DNA from: QHXW01 sp963752965
GTDB lineage: Bacteria; Acidobacteriota; Terriglobia; Bryobacterales; Bryobacteraceae
Length of the DNA: 64,000 nt
Assembly: GCA_963752965.1 (NCBI GenBank)
Contig: CAVWAJ010000016.1
Span: 434,001 to 498,000, forward strand
Reading direction: 5' to 3'
Part shown: in pieces, positions 17,011 to 25,982 of the stretch
Layout of the letters: each line of letters opens with the position of its first letter
Numbering within the stretch: the stretch's first letter is position 1
Notes under the pieces: model-generated
Told to the model about the DNA's origin: nothing
Seen by the model: the letters and a program-made list of their open reading frames with translations, nothing else
Database searches by the model: none
Position numbers and translations under genes: made by a program

Positions 17011-17571
17011 ATGGCTGGTTGTACAAATGGGGCGGAGCGGATTAACCTCTTCGCCCTCGTAGTTTATATCCCAGATCCTCTGGCAAGATTTCTGGATGGC
17101 CTGCGAAAGGAACTGACTCCCGGTTGCCTGCCGCGCGCCCACGTGACCATTCTTCCCCCGCGATCCGTCGCCGTGGGTGCCGCTGCCGCCACTGATGCCG
17201 CGCGTGCTGTGGCTTCCGGTTTTGCACCCTTCGACATCGTGCCCGGTGACATCGAAATCTTCCGCACCACGAATGTGATCTACATCGGCATAAAGGAAGG
17301 TGAGCGCGAGTTGCGCGAAATCTATCGCGCACTCAACCAGGGTCCGTTAGCCTCCACCGAGCTATTTCCCTACCACCCGCATATCACCCTCGCCCAGGAT
17401 TTGACACCCGACCAAGTCCAGCCGCTCTACCAACTTGCGCGGAAACGCTGGGCTGCTTTTCGCTCTTCGCGCCGCATCCGCGCCGAACGCGCCTGCTTCG
17501 TCCAATCGCGGGCCGACGCCGCCTGGCTCGACCTGGCCGAGTTCCGCTTGCAGGGCGTCACAGTTGGGTGA
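17011..17571 (+). CDS. 2H phosphoesterase (2'-5' RNA ligase family)
   Basis: 186-aa protein with the two HxT motifs that define 2H phosphoesterases: His44-Val-Thr46 (RAHVTIL) and His124-Ile-Thr126 (YHPHITLA). Members act on 2',3'-cyclic phosphate or 2'-5' RNA linkages (ThpR, YjcG types). It is divergent from uvrA across a 103-bp gap. Physiological substrate is not predictable. Confidence 0.85.
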   Translation: MAGCTNGAERINLFALVVYIPDPLARFLDGLRKELTPGCLPRAHVTILPPRSVAVGAAAATDAARAVASGFAPFDIVPGDIEIFRTTNVIYIGIKEGERELREIYRALNQGPLASTELFPYHPHITLAQDLTPDQVQPLYQLARKRWAAFRSSRRIRAERACFVQSRADAAWLDLAEFRLQGVTVG

Positions 17572-17690
17572 TGCGAAATATACACCACTTATACGTGGGG
17601 CTTTTAACGCGACGCCGACATCTGCACCCATAAGAATCAATCAGATAGAAGCCTGGTAGCCAACCTGCACATGGCCCTTTTGGCGAGGCT

Positions 17691-18992
17691 ATGGACAGAA
17701 CTGTCACAACCCCCGAGCGGGCAGTCGAAGCAGTGCGCTCCGGCGACCGCGTTTGGATCCACGAGGGCTGCGCAACCCCTGAAATTCTGGTGGATGCACT
17801 GCTAAAACGCGCCCACGAACTGCGGAATGTAGAAATTATCCACATGCTGACTTTCGGCGCGGCCGATTACACCCGGCCGGAGTACGAAGGCCACTTTCGC
17901 CACAACGGCCTGTTTTTAGGCGCCAACGTCCGAGGAGCTGTCGCGGAAGGCCGGGCGGACTACACACCGATTTTCCTGAGTGAAATCGAAGAGCTGTTCT
18001 CGTCGGGCGAACTGCCTTTGGATGTTGCATTTATACAGGTTTCTCCCCCCGATGAGCACGGTTACGTGAGCCTGGGGGTGGGCATCGATTGCACCTTGAC
18101 AGCCGCGCGCTGCGCCCGGCTTGTGATCGCCGAAGTGAACCACGAAATGCCCCGCACTCTGGGGGATACGTTCCTTCATATCAGTAAGATATCGGCAATT
18201 GTCGAGACTTCTCACCCGCTGCCCGAACTCCAATGCCCTCCTTTCACACCGCTTCAGCACCGCATCGCCGAAAACGTGGCATCGCTGGTTCCCGACGGTG
18301 CGACGCTACAGATCGGGATTGGGGGGATTCCCGATGCGGTTTTGAGCTGCCTGCGCGACCGGAGGGATCTCGGAGTTCACAGCGAGATGTGTTCCGACGG
18401 CGTGATTTCGCTAATCGAGGCCGGCGTGATCACGGGCGATCGCAAGACCATCCACCGGGGCAAGGTCGTGGCCGGTTTTGTACTGGGGACGAAGCGCCTA
18501 TTCCAGTTCGTCCACGAGAACCCGATCTTCGAATTCCACCCCACGGCCTACACCAACGATCCATTCGTCATCGCGCAGAACGAGAAGATGGTGGCCATCA
18601 ACTCGGCCATCCAGGTGGACCTGACCGGGCAGGTTTGCGCGGATTCGATCGGCACCAGACCCTATAGCGGTTTCGGCGGGCAACTGGATTTCGTGCGCGG
18701 CGCCGCACGGTCAAAGGGTGGCAAGCCGATTATCGCGTTGCCGTCGACGGCAAAGGACGACAGTATATCGCGAATTGTGCCGGTTCTCGACCCGGGCGCG
18801 GGAGTTGTGACCTCGCGCGCCGATGTGCACTACGTGGTAACGGAGCACGGTGTGGCGTACCTGCATGGCAAGACGCTACGGCAGCGCGCGGAAGCGCTGA
18901 TCGCCATTGCCGATCCGAAATTTCGCGGCGAACTCGAAGAATTCGCCGCTCGCGCCAGGTATCTCGAGCCCAGACCCGCTCTGGTGGCTTAG
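17691..18992 (+). CDS. Acetyl-CoA hydrolase / CoA-transferase family (4-hydroxybutyrate CoA-transferase-like)
   Basis: 433-aa family I CoA-transferase-like enzyme. The catalytic glutamate is Glu232 in GVHSEMCSDG, which forms the acyl-CoA thioester anhydride. The upstream IGIGGIPDAV and downstream IGTRPYSGFGGQLDFVRGA stretches are typical of the 4-hydroxybutyrate/acetyl CoA-transferase group. First gene of the operon that continues with the 2-oxoacid oxidoreductase, 8 bp before the ferredoxin. In that setting it may recover CoA or exchange it from branched-chain acyl-CoA; hydrolase activity is the alternative. Confidence 0.87.
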   Translation: MDRTVTTPERAVEAVRSGDRVWIHEGCATPEILVDALLKRAHELRNVEIIHMLTFGAADYTRPEYEGHFRHNGLFLGANVRGAVAEGRADYTPIFLSEIEELFSSGELPLDVAFIQVSPPDEHGYVSLGVGIDCTLTAARCARLVIAEVNHEMPRTLGDTFLHISKISAIVETSHPLPELQCPPFTPLQHRIAENVASLVPDGATLQIGIGGIPDAVLSCLRDRRDLGVHSEMCSDGVISLIEAGVITGDRKTIHRGKVVAGFVLGTKRLFQFVHENPIFEFHPTAYTNDPFVIAQNEKMVAINSAIQVDLTGQVCADSIGTRPYSGFGGQLDFVRGAARSKGGKPIIALPSTAKDDSISRIVPVLDPGAGVVTSRADVHYVVTEHGVAYLHGKTLRQRAEALIAIADPKFRGELEEFAARARYLEPRPALVA

Positions 18993-19000
18993 GAGGCCGA

Positions 19001-19246
19001 ATGACCGCGAATATTCAGAAGCCCGACCGCGGCCGGGTGGAACTCAATGCAGAGGAATGCAAGGGATGTGGGCTGTGCGTCGAAGCCTGTCCTCCCAAGG
19101 TGCTTCGTCTGGCTGGCCACCTCAATCGCTGCGGATACCATCCCGTAACGTGTTGCTCAACGGGGTGCACGGGCTGTGGCATCTGCTTCTTTGTTTGTCC
19201 AGAACCCGGTGCCGTTGCCGTGGAGCGTCTATGCGTAAACAACTGA
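19001..19246 (+). CDS. 2x[4Fe-4S] ferredoxin, delta subunit of 2-oxoacid oxidoreductase
   Basis: 81-aa ferredoxin with two cluster motifs: Cys20-x2-Cys23-x2-Cys26-x3-Cys30 and Cys56-x2-Cys59-x2-Cys62-x3-Cys66. Each is followed by Pro, as in bacterial-type [4Fe-4S] ferredoxins. Cysteines 51 and 52 are extra. By position it is the delta-type electron-transfer subunit of the VOR/KOR complex encoded next, passing electrons from the thiamine enzyme. Its end overlaps the alpha-subunit start by 16 bases. Confidence 0.9.
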   Translation: MTANIQKPDRGRVELNAEECKGCGLCVEACPPKVLRLAGHLNRCGYHPVTCCSTGCTGCGICFFVCPEPGAVAVERLCVNN

Positions 19247-20313
19247 CCAAGGGCAACGAAGCCATCGTGAAGAGCGCCGTCCTGGCGGGTTGCCGGGCAT
19301 TTTACGGATACCCCATCACGCCGGCCAGCGAAATCACGGAAGCGGCGGCGCTTTACCTACCCCAAGCGGGCGGCGTCTTCGTACAAGCCGAAAGCGAAGT
19401 GGCTGCGATCAACATGCTCTATGGCGCGGCGTCGGCTGGGGTGCGATGCATGACCGCATCGAGCGGACCGGGCGTGAGTTTGATGCAGGAGGGAATGAGC
19501 TACCTGGCGGGAGCGGAGCTGCCCTGTGTGATCGCCGATATCATGCGGGGCGGTCCCGGCTTGGGCAACATCGCGCCGGAACAGGGGGATTATCACCAGG
19601 TGGTGAAGGGCGGCGGCCACGGCAACTATCGCACGATCGTGCTCGCGCCGGACTCGGTACAGGAAATGGCTCAGCTTACCGCACTGGCCTTTGACCTGGC
19701 GGACAATTATCGCAACCCGGTGGTTGTGCTGGCGGACGGCTACATCGGGCAGATGATGGAGCCGGTGGATTTCCCGCCCGCCACGGTGGAGCGACGGCAA
19801 CCCGACTGGGCCGTCCTGGGCACGGCGGAAACGCGGCGCAATCTGATCACCTCGATCTACCTCGAGCCTGACGAGCTCGAAGCGCACGTTCGCAGACTGG
19901 ACGCCAAATACCGGCGGGCGGAGCAACACGAGGTTCGGGCCGAATCGTGGCGGACCGAAGATGCGGAGATCGTGCTGGTAGGGTACGGAATTGTGGCGCG
20001 GGTTTTGAAAGCGGTGGTGGAGCAGGCGAGGGCTTGCGGCCTGGCGGTGGGACTGCTGCGGCCGATCACGCTGTATCCGTTTCCGACGATTGAATTGCAG
20101 CAGTTGAGCCGGCGCGCGCGGATCTTCCTTGTTGTGGAACTCAGCAACGGGCAGTTGTGGGAAGACGTGCGCCTGGCGGTGGAGGGACGCAAACCGGTGG
20201 AACTATACAGCCGGGTTGGCGGCAATGTTCCTTCCTCCGAAGAAGTATTGGCTTACATCTGGGGCAAGATTGCGCCGGTCGGCGAACCGGAGGAGCAGAT
20301 GGTGCATGGCTAG
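19231..20313 (+). CDS. 2-oxoacid:ferredoxin oxidoreductase, alpha subunit
   Basis: 360-aa alpha subunit of a 2-oxoisovalerate or 2-oxoglutarate:ferredoxin oxidoreductase, which oxidatively decarboxylates a 2-oxoacid to acyl-CoA and reduces ferredoxin. The start MRKQLTKGNEAIVKSAVLAG at 19231 is the family N-terminus; the frame is open further upstream only as an overlap with the CoA-transferase and ferredoxin genes. Typical segments are FYGYPITPASEI, AESEVAAINMLYGA and TASSGPGVSLM. The aminotransferase in the operon favours branched-chain 2-oxoacids (VOR). Confidence 0.91.
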   Translation: MRKQLTKGNEAIVKSAVLAGCRAFYGYPITPASEITEAAALYLPQAGGVFVQAESEVAAINMLYGAASAGVRCMTASSGPGVSLMQEGMSYLAGAELPCVIADIMRGGPGLGNIAPEQGDYHQVVKGGGHGNYRTIVLAPDSVQEMAQLTALAFDLADNYRNPVVVLADGYIGQMMEPVDFPPATVERRQPDWAVLGTAETRRNLITSIYLEPDELEAHVRRLDAKYRRAEQHEVRAESWRTEDAEIVLVGYGIVARVLKAVVEQARACGLAVGLLRPITLYPFPTIELQQLSRRARIFLVVELSNGQLWEDVRLAVEGRKPVELYSRVGGNVPSSEEVLAYIWGKIAPVGEPEEQMVHG

Positions 20314-21751
20314 CTATACCATCACGCACGAGAAGGCCAAGAGCTTTTTCGATCTTTACGAGCGCAAAGCGGAATTGCAGCACCAGACGCATTACTGTCC
20401 GGGCTGCGGGCACGGGATCGTACTCAAGCTGATAGCGCGGGCGATCGATGAGCTGGGCATTCAGAACCGGACCATATTGATCAGCCCGGTGGGTTGCTCG
20501 GTGTTTGCCTACTATTACCTCGACGTGGGTAACATCCAGGCGGCACACGGACGGGCTCCGGCGGTAGCGACGGCGGTGAAACGGGCGCGGCCGGACAGCA
20601 TCGTGGTGAGCTACCAGGGAGACGGGGACCTGGCGGCCATCGGGTCGGCGGAAATCCTGCACGCGGCCAACCGGGGCGAGAGCATCAGCGTCATCTTCAT
20701 GAACAACGCGATCTACGGGATGACCGGCGGGCAGATGGCTCCCACAACGTTAGTGGGCCAGAAGAGCACCACCACACCATTTGGCCGCAACGTCTGGAAC
20801 GAAGGTTACCCGCTGCGGGTTGCGGAGCTGCTGGCATCGCTCGAAGCGCCGGTTTACATCGAACGCGTGGGCTTGGGGAACAACAAACAGATCATGCAGG
20901 CGGGCCGCGCGGTGCGGCGTGCTCTGGAGAACCAGGTGCGGGGTGTGGGCTTTTCGCTGGTGGAAGTGCTTTCGCCCTGCCCCACCATCTGGAAAATGGA
21001 TCCGGTGGATGCGCAGCGACACGTGCGGGACGAGATGCCCAAAACGTTTCCGCTGGGGATATTCCGCGATCGAACCAAAGAGGCGGCGGCGCGGCCTCGT
21101 CCTTCGACGCCGCCGCCGATCGCGGAACTCCCGAAAATCCTGGGCATTGCCAACGGTCTACCCAGCGGGGGCGTGGCGCCTGCGGGGCCCGCAAGGGTTC
21201 TGGATCTGCGGGTCAAGATCGCGGGCTTCGGAGGGCAGGGCGTTCTGATGCTGGGGGAGGTACTCGCGGAAGCGGGGCTCGATGCGGGGCTGGAGGTTTC
21301 GTGGCTGCCTTCTTACGGACCGGAGATGCGGTCGGGCACTTCGAATTGCCACGTGCGCCTCGGGAACGTTCCCATCGACTCGCCTTTAGTGTCGCGCCCC
21401 AATGCGCTCGTGGCGCTGAACGAGCCATCTCTGCGCAAGTTTCTCGGGAGCGTGGAAGCGGGCGGATGGGTTTTGTACAACGGGGAAGCCTTACCGGATG
21501 GTTGCGAGCGAGCGGACGTCCATATGATTGTCCGGCCGTTTACGAAACTGGCGGATGAACTGGGTGACGCCCGCGCCGGCAATATGGTGATGCTGGGAGC
21601 GCTTCTGGAAGCGACAGGGATGCTCCCGCCGGATTACATACTGACCGCCCTCGATAGGGTGGTGAAAAGCGAGCGCTGGCTGGAGATCGATCGCCAGGCG
21701 CTGGCCCGTGGCCGCGAATTGGCCCGGGGAGGAGGGCCTCATGCAAGCTGA
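20306..21751 (+). CDS. 2-oxoacid:ferredoxin oxidoreductase, fused beta-gamma subunit
   Basis: 481-aa fusion. Residues 1 to about 255 are the thiamine-diphosphate beta subunit, with HYCPGCGHG, the GDGDLAAIG ThDP/Mg2+ motif and NNAIYGMTGGQ. A Pro/Ala-rich linker (about 256-298) leads to a gamma domain starting DLRVKIAGFGGQGV at about residue 300, including PSYGPEMRSGTSN. In classical complexes these are separate genes. ATG at 20306 overlaps the alpha gene by 8 bases, and its own end overlaps the aminotransferase gene by 11. Confidence 0.9.
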   Translation: MASYTITHEKAKSFFDLYERKAELQHQTHYCPGCGHGIVLKLIARAIDELGIQNRTILISPVGCSVFAYYYLDVGNIQAAHGRAPAVATAVKRARPDSIVVSYQGDGDLAAIGSAEILHAANRGESISVIFMNNAIYGMTGGQMAPTTLVGQKSTTTPFGRNVWNEGYPLRVAELLASLEAPVYIERVGLGNNKQIMQAGRAVRRALENQVRGVGFSLVEVLSPCPTIWKMDPVDAQRHVRDEMPKTFPLGIFRDRTKEAAARPRPSTPPPIAELPKILGIANGLPSGGVAPAGPARVLDLRVKIAGFGGQGVLMLGEVLAEAGLDAGLEVSWLPSYGPEMRSGTSNCHVRLGNVPIDSPLVSRPNALVALNEPSLRKFLGSVEAGGWVLYNGEALPDGCERADVHMIVRPFTKLADELGDARAGNMVMLGALLEATGMLPPDYILTALDRVVKSERWLEIDRQALARGRELARGGGPHAS

Positions 21752-22697
21752 GGTGAACCAAAACGTCGTTGTATATTTCGATAACCAGTACGTTCCGCTG
21801 GGCGAGGCTCGTGTCAGTATTCTAACGCATGCGCTGCACTATGGCACAGGAGTGTTCGACGGCATCCGGGGTTACTGGGATGACAAGCAGCAAGAGCTTT
21901 TCCTGGTGCGCCCGCAGGATCATTATCAGCGCTGGAAAACCAATTGCGGCATTCTGCGCATCGACGTGCCGCTGACGGCGGAGGAACTGACGGATATCAC
22001 GGCGGAGCTGATCCGCCGGAACCAATTCCGGTCGAACTTGTACGTACGGCCTCTGGCGTACAAGTCGGCACAGAGGATTGGAGTGTACCCGGATGACCGG
22101 GATGCATTCGCGGTGATGGCGGTGCCTTTTGGCGACTACCTGGACAGCCGCAAGGGGCTGCATGCCGGTGTGGTCTCGTGGCGGAGGATTGAGGACACCG
22201 CCATTCCAGCGCGGGCGAAGATCTGCGGTGCGTATGTGAACAGCGCGCTCGCTAGCGATGAGGCGCGGCGCAACGGTTTCGACGAAGCAATTTTCCTCAA
22301 CGAGAGCGGGCACGTGGCGGAAGGCGCCACCTGTAATCTTTTTATCGTGCGCGCCGGTAAGCTGATTACGCCGCCGGGGACGGAGAACATTCTCGAGGGG
22401 CTCACACGCGACTGCGTGATGGAACTGGCGCATCGCGAACTGAACCTGGAAGTAGTGGAGCGGCCGATCGACCGGAGCGAGTTATACACTTGCGACGAAG
22501 TGTTTCTGACGGGCACGGCGGTGGAGGTGGCGCCGGTGGTGGAAGTGGATCACCGCCCGGTCAAGACGGGAGCGATCGGGCCGGTGGCGCGGCAGTTGCG
22601 CCGCCTCTACTTCGAAGCCACGCGCGGATACCTATCGCATTACCACAAGTGGCTGCTGCGCGTGTACCATCCGGCGATTGTCGGAAAAGCCGCGTAG
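21741..22697 (+). CDS. ilvE: Branched-chain amino acid aminotransferase (class IV)
   Basis: 318-aa PLP fold-type IV transaminase. The start MQAEVNQNVVVYFDNQ at 21741 gives the normal N-terminus. The PLP lysine is Lys160 in ARAKICGAYVNSALA, and ALHYGTGVFDGIRGY is the conserved substrate-side block. The NLFIVRAGKL and LEGLTRDCV stretches bind the phosphate. It would interconvert Val, Ile and Leu with their 2-oxoacids, the substrates of a VOR enzyme. D-amino acid or 4-amino-4-deoxychorismate lyase activity is less likely because of the length and motifs. Confidence 0.9.
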   Translation: MQAEVNQNVVVYFDNQYVPLGEARVSILTHALHYGTGVFDGIRGYWDDKQQELFLVRPQDHYQRWKTNCGILRIDVPLTAEELTDITAELIRRNQFRSNLYVRPLAYKSAQRIGVYPDDRDAFAVMAVPFGDYLDSRKGLHAGVVSWRRIEDTAIPARAKICGAYVNSALASDEARRNGFDEAIFLNESGHVAEGATCNLFIVRAGKLITPPGTENILEGLTRDCVMELAHRELNLEVVERPIDRSELYTCDEVFLTGTAVEVAPVVEVDHRPVKTGAIGPVARQLRRLYFEATRGYLSHYHKWLLRVYHPAIVGKAA

Positions 22698-22710
22698 TCC
22701 GAGGTACGCC

Positions 22711-24324
22711 ATGAAGATCTTCACGCTGGACACGACTCTCCGCGCCGGGGTCTTGGGCGAAGGTGTCTCGTTCCGCACCGAGGAAAAGCTGCTAATCGCC
22801 CAGAAGCTGGACGAACTCGGCATCGACTACATTGAAGGCGGCTGGCCCGGGGCGGGCACCCGAGACGAGGAATTTTTTGCGCGCGCCCGAGCGATGCGGT
22901 TCCAGCACGCCCGCCTCACCGGCTTTGGCTCCGTGCGCCTGACCCGGGCTCCGGCCGAAGGAGATGCCGGTGTTCGCTCACTGCTAGCAGCGGGGACGCC
23001 GGCGTGCTCGCTTGCCGCGAGTGGCTGGAGCCTGTACGTTTTCGAGGTGCTGCGGATGACGGAGAAGGAACACCTGCGGCTGATCTCGGAGATGGTCGGA
23101 ATATTGAAAGCGGAAGGCCGGGAAGTAATCTATGACGCGGAACACTTCTTCGACGGCTATCACGCCAACCCCGGATTTGCACTGCACACGCTAGAAGCCG
23201 CAAAGACGGCTGGCGCGGACGTTCTGTGCCTGTGCGACAGTAACGGAGAAAGCGTCACGGAACGGCTGGCGGAGATTTGCGCCGAGGTGCGGAAGCGTTT
23301 CGACGGCGTCTTGGGTATCCAGACGTACAACGACGTGGACCTGGCGGTGGCGAACACGCTGGCTGCGATCGAGCAGGGTTTCACGCATCTCCAGGGATGC
23401 ATAAACGGGTACGGCGAGCGCTGCGGGAATGCCAATCTGTGCTCGCTGATTCCGGATCTGGAATTGAAACTCGGCCACACGACGGTGGGACGGGAGAATC
23501 TGCGCCGTCTTAGTTCCGTGGCGCGGCTAGTCGCCGAGTGCACCAGCCTGCCGCTGCGTGGCGATCAGCCGTACGTCGGGCGCAGCGCTTTCACGCGCGA
23601 AGCGGGCTTGCATGTGGGAGTCGTGCTCAAAGACCCGGTTTCGTCGGAACGCACGCAGCCGGAGGAAGTAGGCAACCGCGCACGAGTCGTGTGGGACGAC
23701 TTGTCCGATACCGACAGCATCTTCCATATGCTCGGACTCGACGAACTGGCGCGCGCGCTGACAGGGCAGGCGCAACGGGAGTTTCTGGATCGCATCCAGC
23801 AGATGGAGCGCGACGGCTACGAGCTGGAAACTGCGGCGGGAACGCTCGAACTGCTGGTCCGCGAAGCGGTGGAACCTGGCTTGCGGTTTTTCGAAGTGAC
23901 GGATTTTGAAGTCGCGACCGGAATGACTGCGGAACGTGAGACGACGACCACGGCGAAGGTGACGGTCCAGGTACGAAATGCGAGCTATTCGGCGACGGCG
24001 AAGGGCCATGGTCCGCTCCATGCGCTGGACGAGTGCCTTCGACAGGCGCTGGCCACTTTTTATCCGGAGATCGGCGGTGTGCGGTTAACCGACTACGGGG
24101 TGCGCGTCCTGGAGCCGAACAAGGGCACAGCGGCCAAGGTCCGCGTGTCCATTCAGTGGTCGGGCGGGCACAAGAGCTGGGTGACGGCAGGCGTCTCGGA
24201 GAATGTGATCGAGGCCAGTTGGCTGGCACTGCTGGATGCGATTCGCTTGGAGCTCATGCGGCTGAACGAGCGGCGGGGAACGCTTGCCGGCGCGACCGTG
24301 GAGGACTACTCTTGGGGGGTGTGA
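22711..24324 (+). CDS. Citramalate synthase/2-isopropylmalate synthase homologue with lost metal ligands
   Basis: 537-aa protein with full-length CimA architecture: HMGL-like TIM barrel, linker, and C-terminal LeuA allosteric domain (GHGPLHALDECLRQALATFY, then VGVSENVIEAS-type TAGVSENVIEAS). Key catalytic positions are changed. The TLRDG metal Asp is Ala (TLRAG, residue 12). The HxHND metal pair is Gln204 and Tyr206 (GIQTYND). The second conserved His of the FAHKGG motif is Arg (FTREAGLH). Retained are Arg11, YDAEHFFDG and NGYGERCGNANLC. Claisen condensation is therefore unlikely. A ligand-binding regulatory role or altered chemistry is inferred. The neighbouring aminotransferase ends 13 bp upstream. 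Confidence 0.85.
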   Translation: MKIFTLDTTLRAGVLGEGVSFRTEEKLLIAQKLDELGIDYIEGGWPGAGTRDEEFFARARAMRFQHARLTGFGSVRLTRAPAEGDAGVRSLLAAGTPACSLAASGWSLYVFEVLRMTEKEHLRLISEMVGILKAEGREVIYDAEHFFDGYHANPGFALHTLEAAKTAGADVLCLCDSNGESVTERLAEICAEVRKRFDGVLGIQTYNDVDLAVANTLAAIEQGFTHLQGCINGYGERCGNANLCSLIPDLELKLGHTTVGRENLRRLSSVARLVAECTSLPLRGDQPYVGRSAFTREAGLHVGVVLKDPVSSERTQPEEVGNRARVVWDDLSDTDSIFHMLGLDELARALTGQAQREFLDRIQQMERDGYELETAAGTLELLVREAVEPGLRFFEVTDFEVATGMTAERETTTTAKVTVQVRNASYSATAKGHGPLHALDECLRQALATFYPEIGGVRLTDYGVRVLEPNKGTAAKVRVSIQWSGGHKSWVTAGVSENVIEASWLALLDAIRLELMRLNERRGTLAGATVEDYSWGV

Positions 24325-24358
24325 GTAGTCTGGAGAAGGTAGCAGGAAGGAGGATGTT

Positions 24359-24625
24359 ATGTCTTCCGGAGTGGTACTGGCCGCGTACGGTTGCGCGGCC
24401 ATTTTGCCGTTTGTAGTTCTTCACTTCTTCGGCGCGCGCGCGTGGTACTGGCACGTGCTGAGCATCTGCCTGGCTTTCGCGCTGGGTTTCGCACCCGTTC
24501 CTGAGCAATGGCACGACCCGCGCGTCGATCTCATGACCGGCGTGGCCTTCACGTTCTTACTGGTTTGGGGAGTGGCCGCACCGCTGTACATTCCAAACCA
24601 TCGTCCACACTCACGGCTTAGCTGA
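24359..24625 (+). CDS. Small three-helix membrane protein
   Basis: 88-aa hydrophobic protein with about three transmembrane helices (residues 4-24, 32-48, 58-76). Start ATG at 24359 follows a strong AGGAGG ribosome-binding site (spacing about 5). No family recognised. It lies 34 bp after the CimA-like gene on the same strand, so it is probably the last gene of that operon. Confidence 0.65.
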   Translation: MSSGVVLAAYGCAAILPFVVLHFFGARAWYWHVLSICLAFALGFAPVPEQWHDPRVDLMTGVAFTFLLVWGVAAPLYIPNHRPHSRLS

Positions 24626-24714
24626 CCGAGTGGGAGGCGCGCGCGCCGCCTTTTGGCGAGGCTCTCCGTTACCGGGTGGTATTTTGGTAGTTCTGTGCGG
24701 AAAGGCCAGTGAGG

Positions 24715-25977
24715 ATGAATCGGAGTCTGTGTATATTGTTGGCGGCAGCGGGAATCGCGAGCGGCCGCACGATCCAAGTGGATCACCGTGTGTTTCCCGG
24801 TCTGGAACGGATGGATGGAAACTGGGCAGCGCTGTTTGCGGCCAGCGACGGCAAAGTCTACGCCGGCCTTGCATATCACGGTGGTGACGGCCACCTGGTC
24901 TATTACGATTCGAAGGCCGACCGCATGCACGACGTGGGCAATCTGACGGAGCTCTGCGGCGAGAGCAATCTGAAGCGCGGGCCGCAATCCAAAATCCACG
25001 CCAAGTTCGGCGAAGGCAAAGACGGACGGATCTACTTCGGCACACACGCCGGCTGGTGGTGGGATTACGCCCGCTTCGCGACGAAGGAGGGGTATCCGGG
25101 CGCGCACTGGATGGCGTTCGATCCGAAAACGAATCAGGTACAGGATTTCGGCCTGGGTGTCCCCAACGAAGGCGTGAACACCGGCGCGTACGACCCACAG
25201 TTCAACCGGATCTACGGTCTGACGCATCCGCGGGCGCACTTCGTGTACTACGACGTGAAAACGGGGCGGGCGGTGGACAAGGGCCGCATCGACAACTGGG
25301 AATCGATTTGCCGGACGCTGGGCATTGACGATGAAGGCAACGTGTACGGGAGTTTCGGCGCGGGCCAGATTTTCAAGTACGATCCGCGGACCGATGCAAT
25401 TCAGGAACTTTCGGTGCGGGTGCCGATTCGTGAAAAAGGAATCTCGCTGGGCCGTGATTATTTCAAATCCGAAACGGCGTGGCGGACGCTGGTGTGGGAC
25501 CGGAAGACGCGGCAGTTTTACGGCGTGGATGAGAGCGCGACCATTCTGTTTTCCTTCAATCCGCGAGCGGGCAAAGACGGCGAGGTCCACGCGCTGGGGC
25601 AGCTCTGCATTCCCGGTTTTGAAGACCGCCGGGATATCCCGTACGCGACACTGAGCTTGACGTTGGGGCACGATCGCAAGTTGTATTACGGGGCGGCGGG
25701 CAAAGAGTTTGATTACGGCGGCAGCGCCGGGGCGGCGGCGGCGCATCTGATCAGTTACGAACTGGACTCGGGCAAGAAGGAGGACCTAGGCGAAATGCTG
25801 TTGGAGGACGGCAGCCGGGTGCTGGGCACGAACGCGGCCGATACGGGGCCTGATGGGACGATCTATCTGGTGGGCGCGATCGAAGTCAAGCGGGCGGCCA
25901 GCAAGGCACTCGAAGCGGCGGGGGACATCGGCGGGGTGCCGTACCGTCTCGCGCTGATGATTTACCATCCCCGGTAA
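24715..25977 (+). CDS. Exported beta-propeller protein (first of a tandem pair)
   Basis: 420-aa exported protein with a short signal peptide (MNRSLCILLAAAGIASG). The body is made of repeated strands of the type DGKVYAGLAY, DGRIYFGTHA, FNRIYGLTHP, DGTIYLVGAI, which indicates a seven-bladed-like beta-propeller related to NHL/SMP-30 folds. The ligand is unknown. The start at ATG 24715 has an AAAGG upstream; GTG at 24709 is an alternative. It is followed 5 bp later by a second, related propeller gene. Confidence 0.72.
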   Translation: MNRSLCILLAAAGIASGRTIQVDHRVFPGLERMDGNWAALFAASDGKVYAGLAYHGGDGHLVYYDSKADRMHDVGNLTELCGESNLKRGPQSKIHAKFGEGKDGRIYFGTHAGWWWDYARFATKEGYPGAHWMAFDPKTNQVQDFGLGVPNEGVNTGAYDPQFNRIYGLTHPRAHFVYYDVKTGRAVDKGRIDNWESICRTLGIDDEGNVYGSFGAGQIFKYDPRTDAIQELSVRVPIREKGISLGRDYFKSETAWRTLVWDRKTRQFYGVDESATILFSFNPRAGKDGEVHALGQLCIPGFEDRRDIPYATLSLTLGHDRKLYYGAAGKEFDYGGSAGAAAAHLISYELDSGKKEDLGEMLLEDGSRVLGTNAADTGPDGTIYLVGAIEVKRAASKALEAAGDIGGVPYRLALMIYHPR

Positions 25978-25982
25978 CGATC

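Noticed and set aside
24421..25746. 441-codon minus-strand frame
   Set aside because: Antisense of the beta-propeller gene, which has a signal peptide and repeats.
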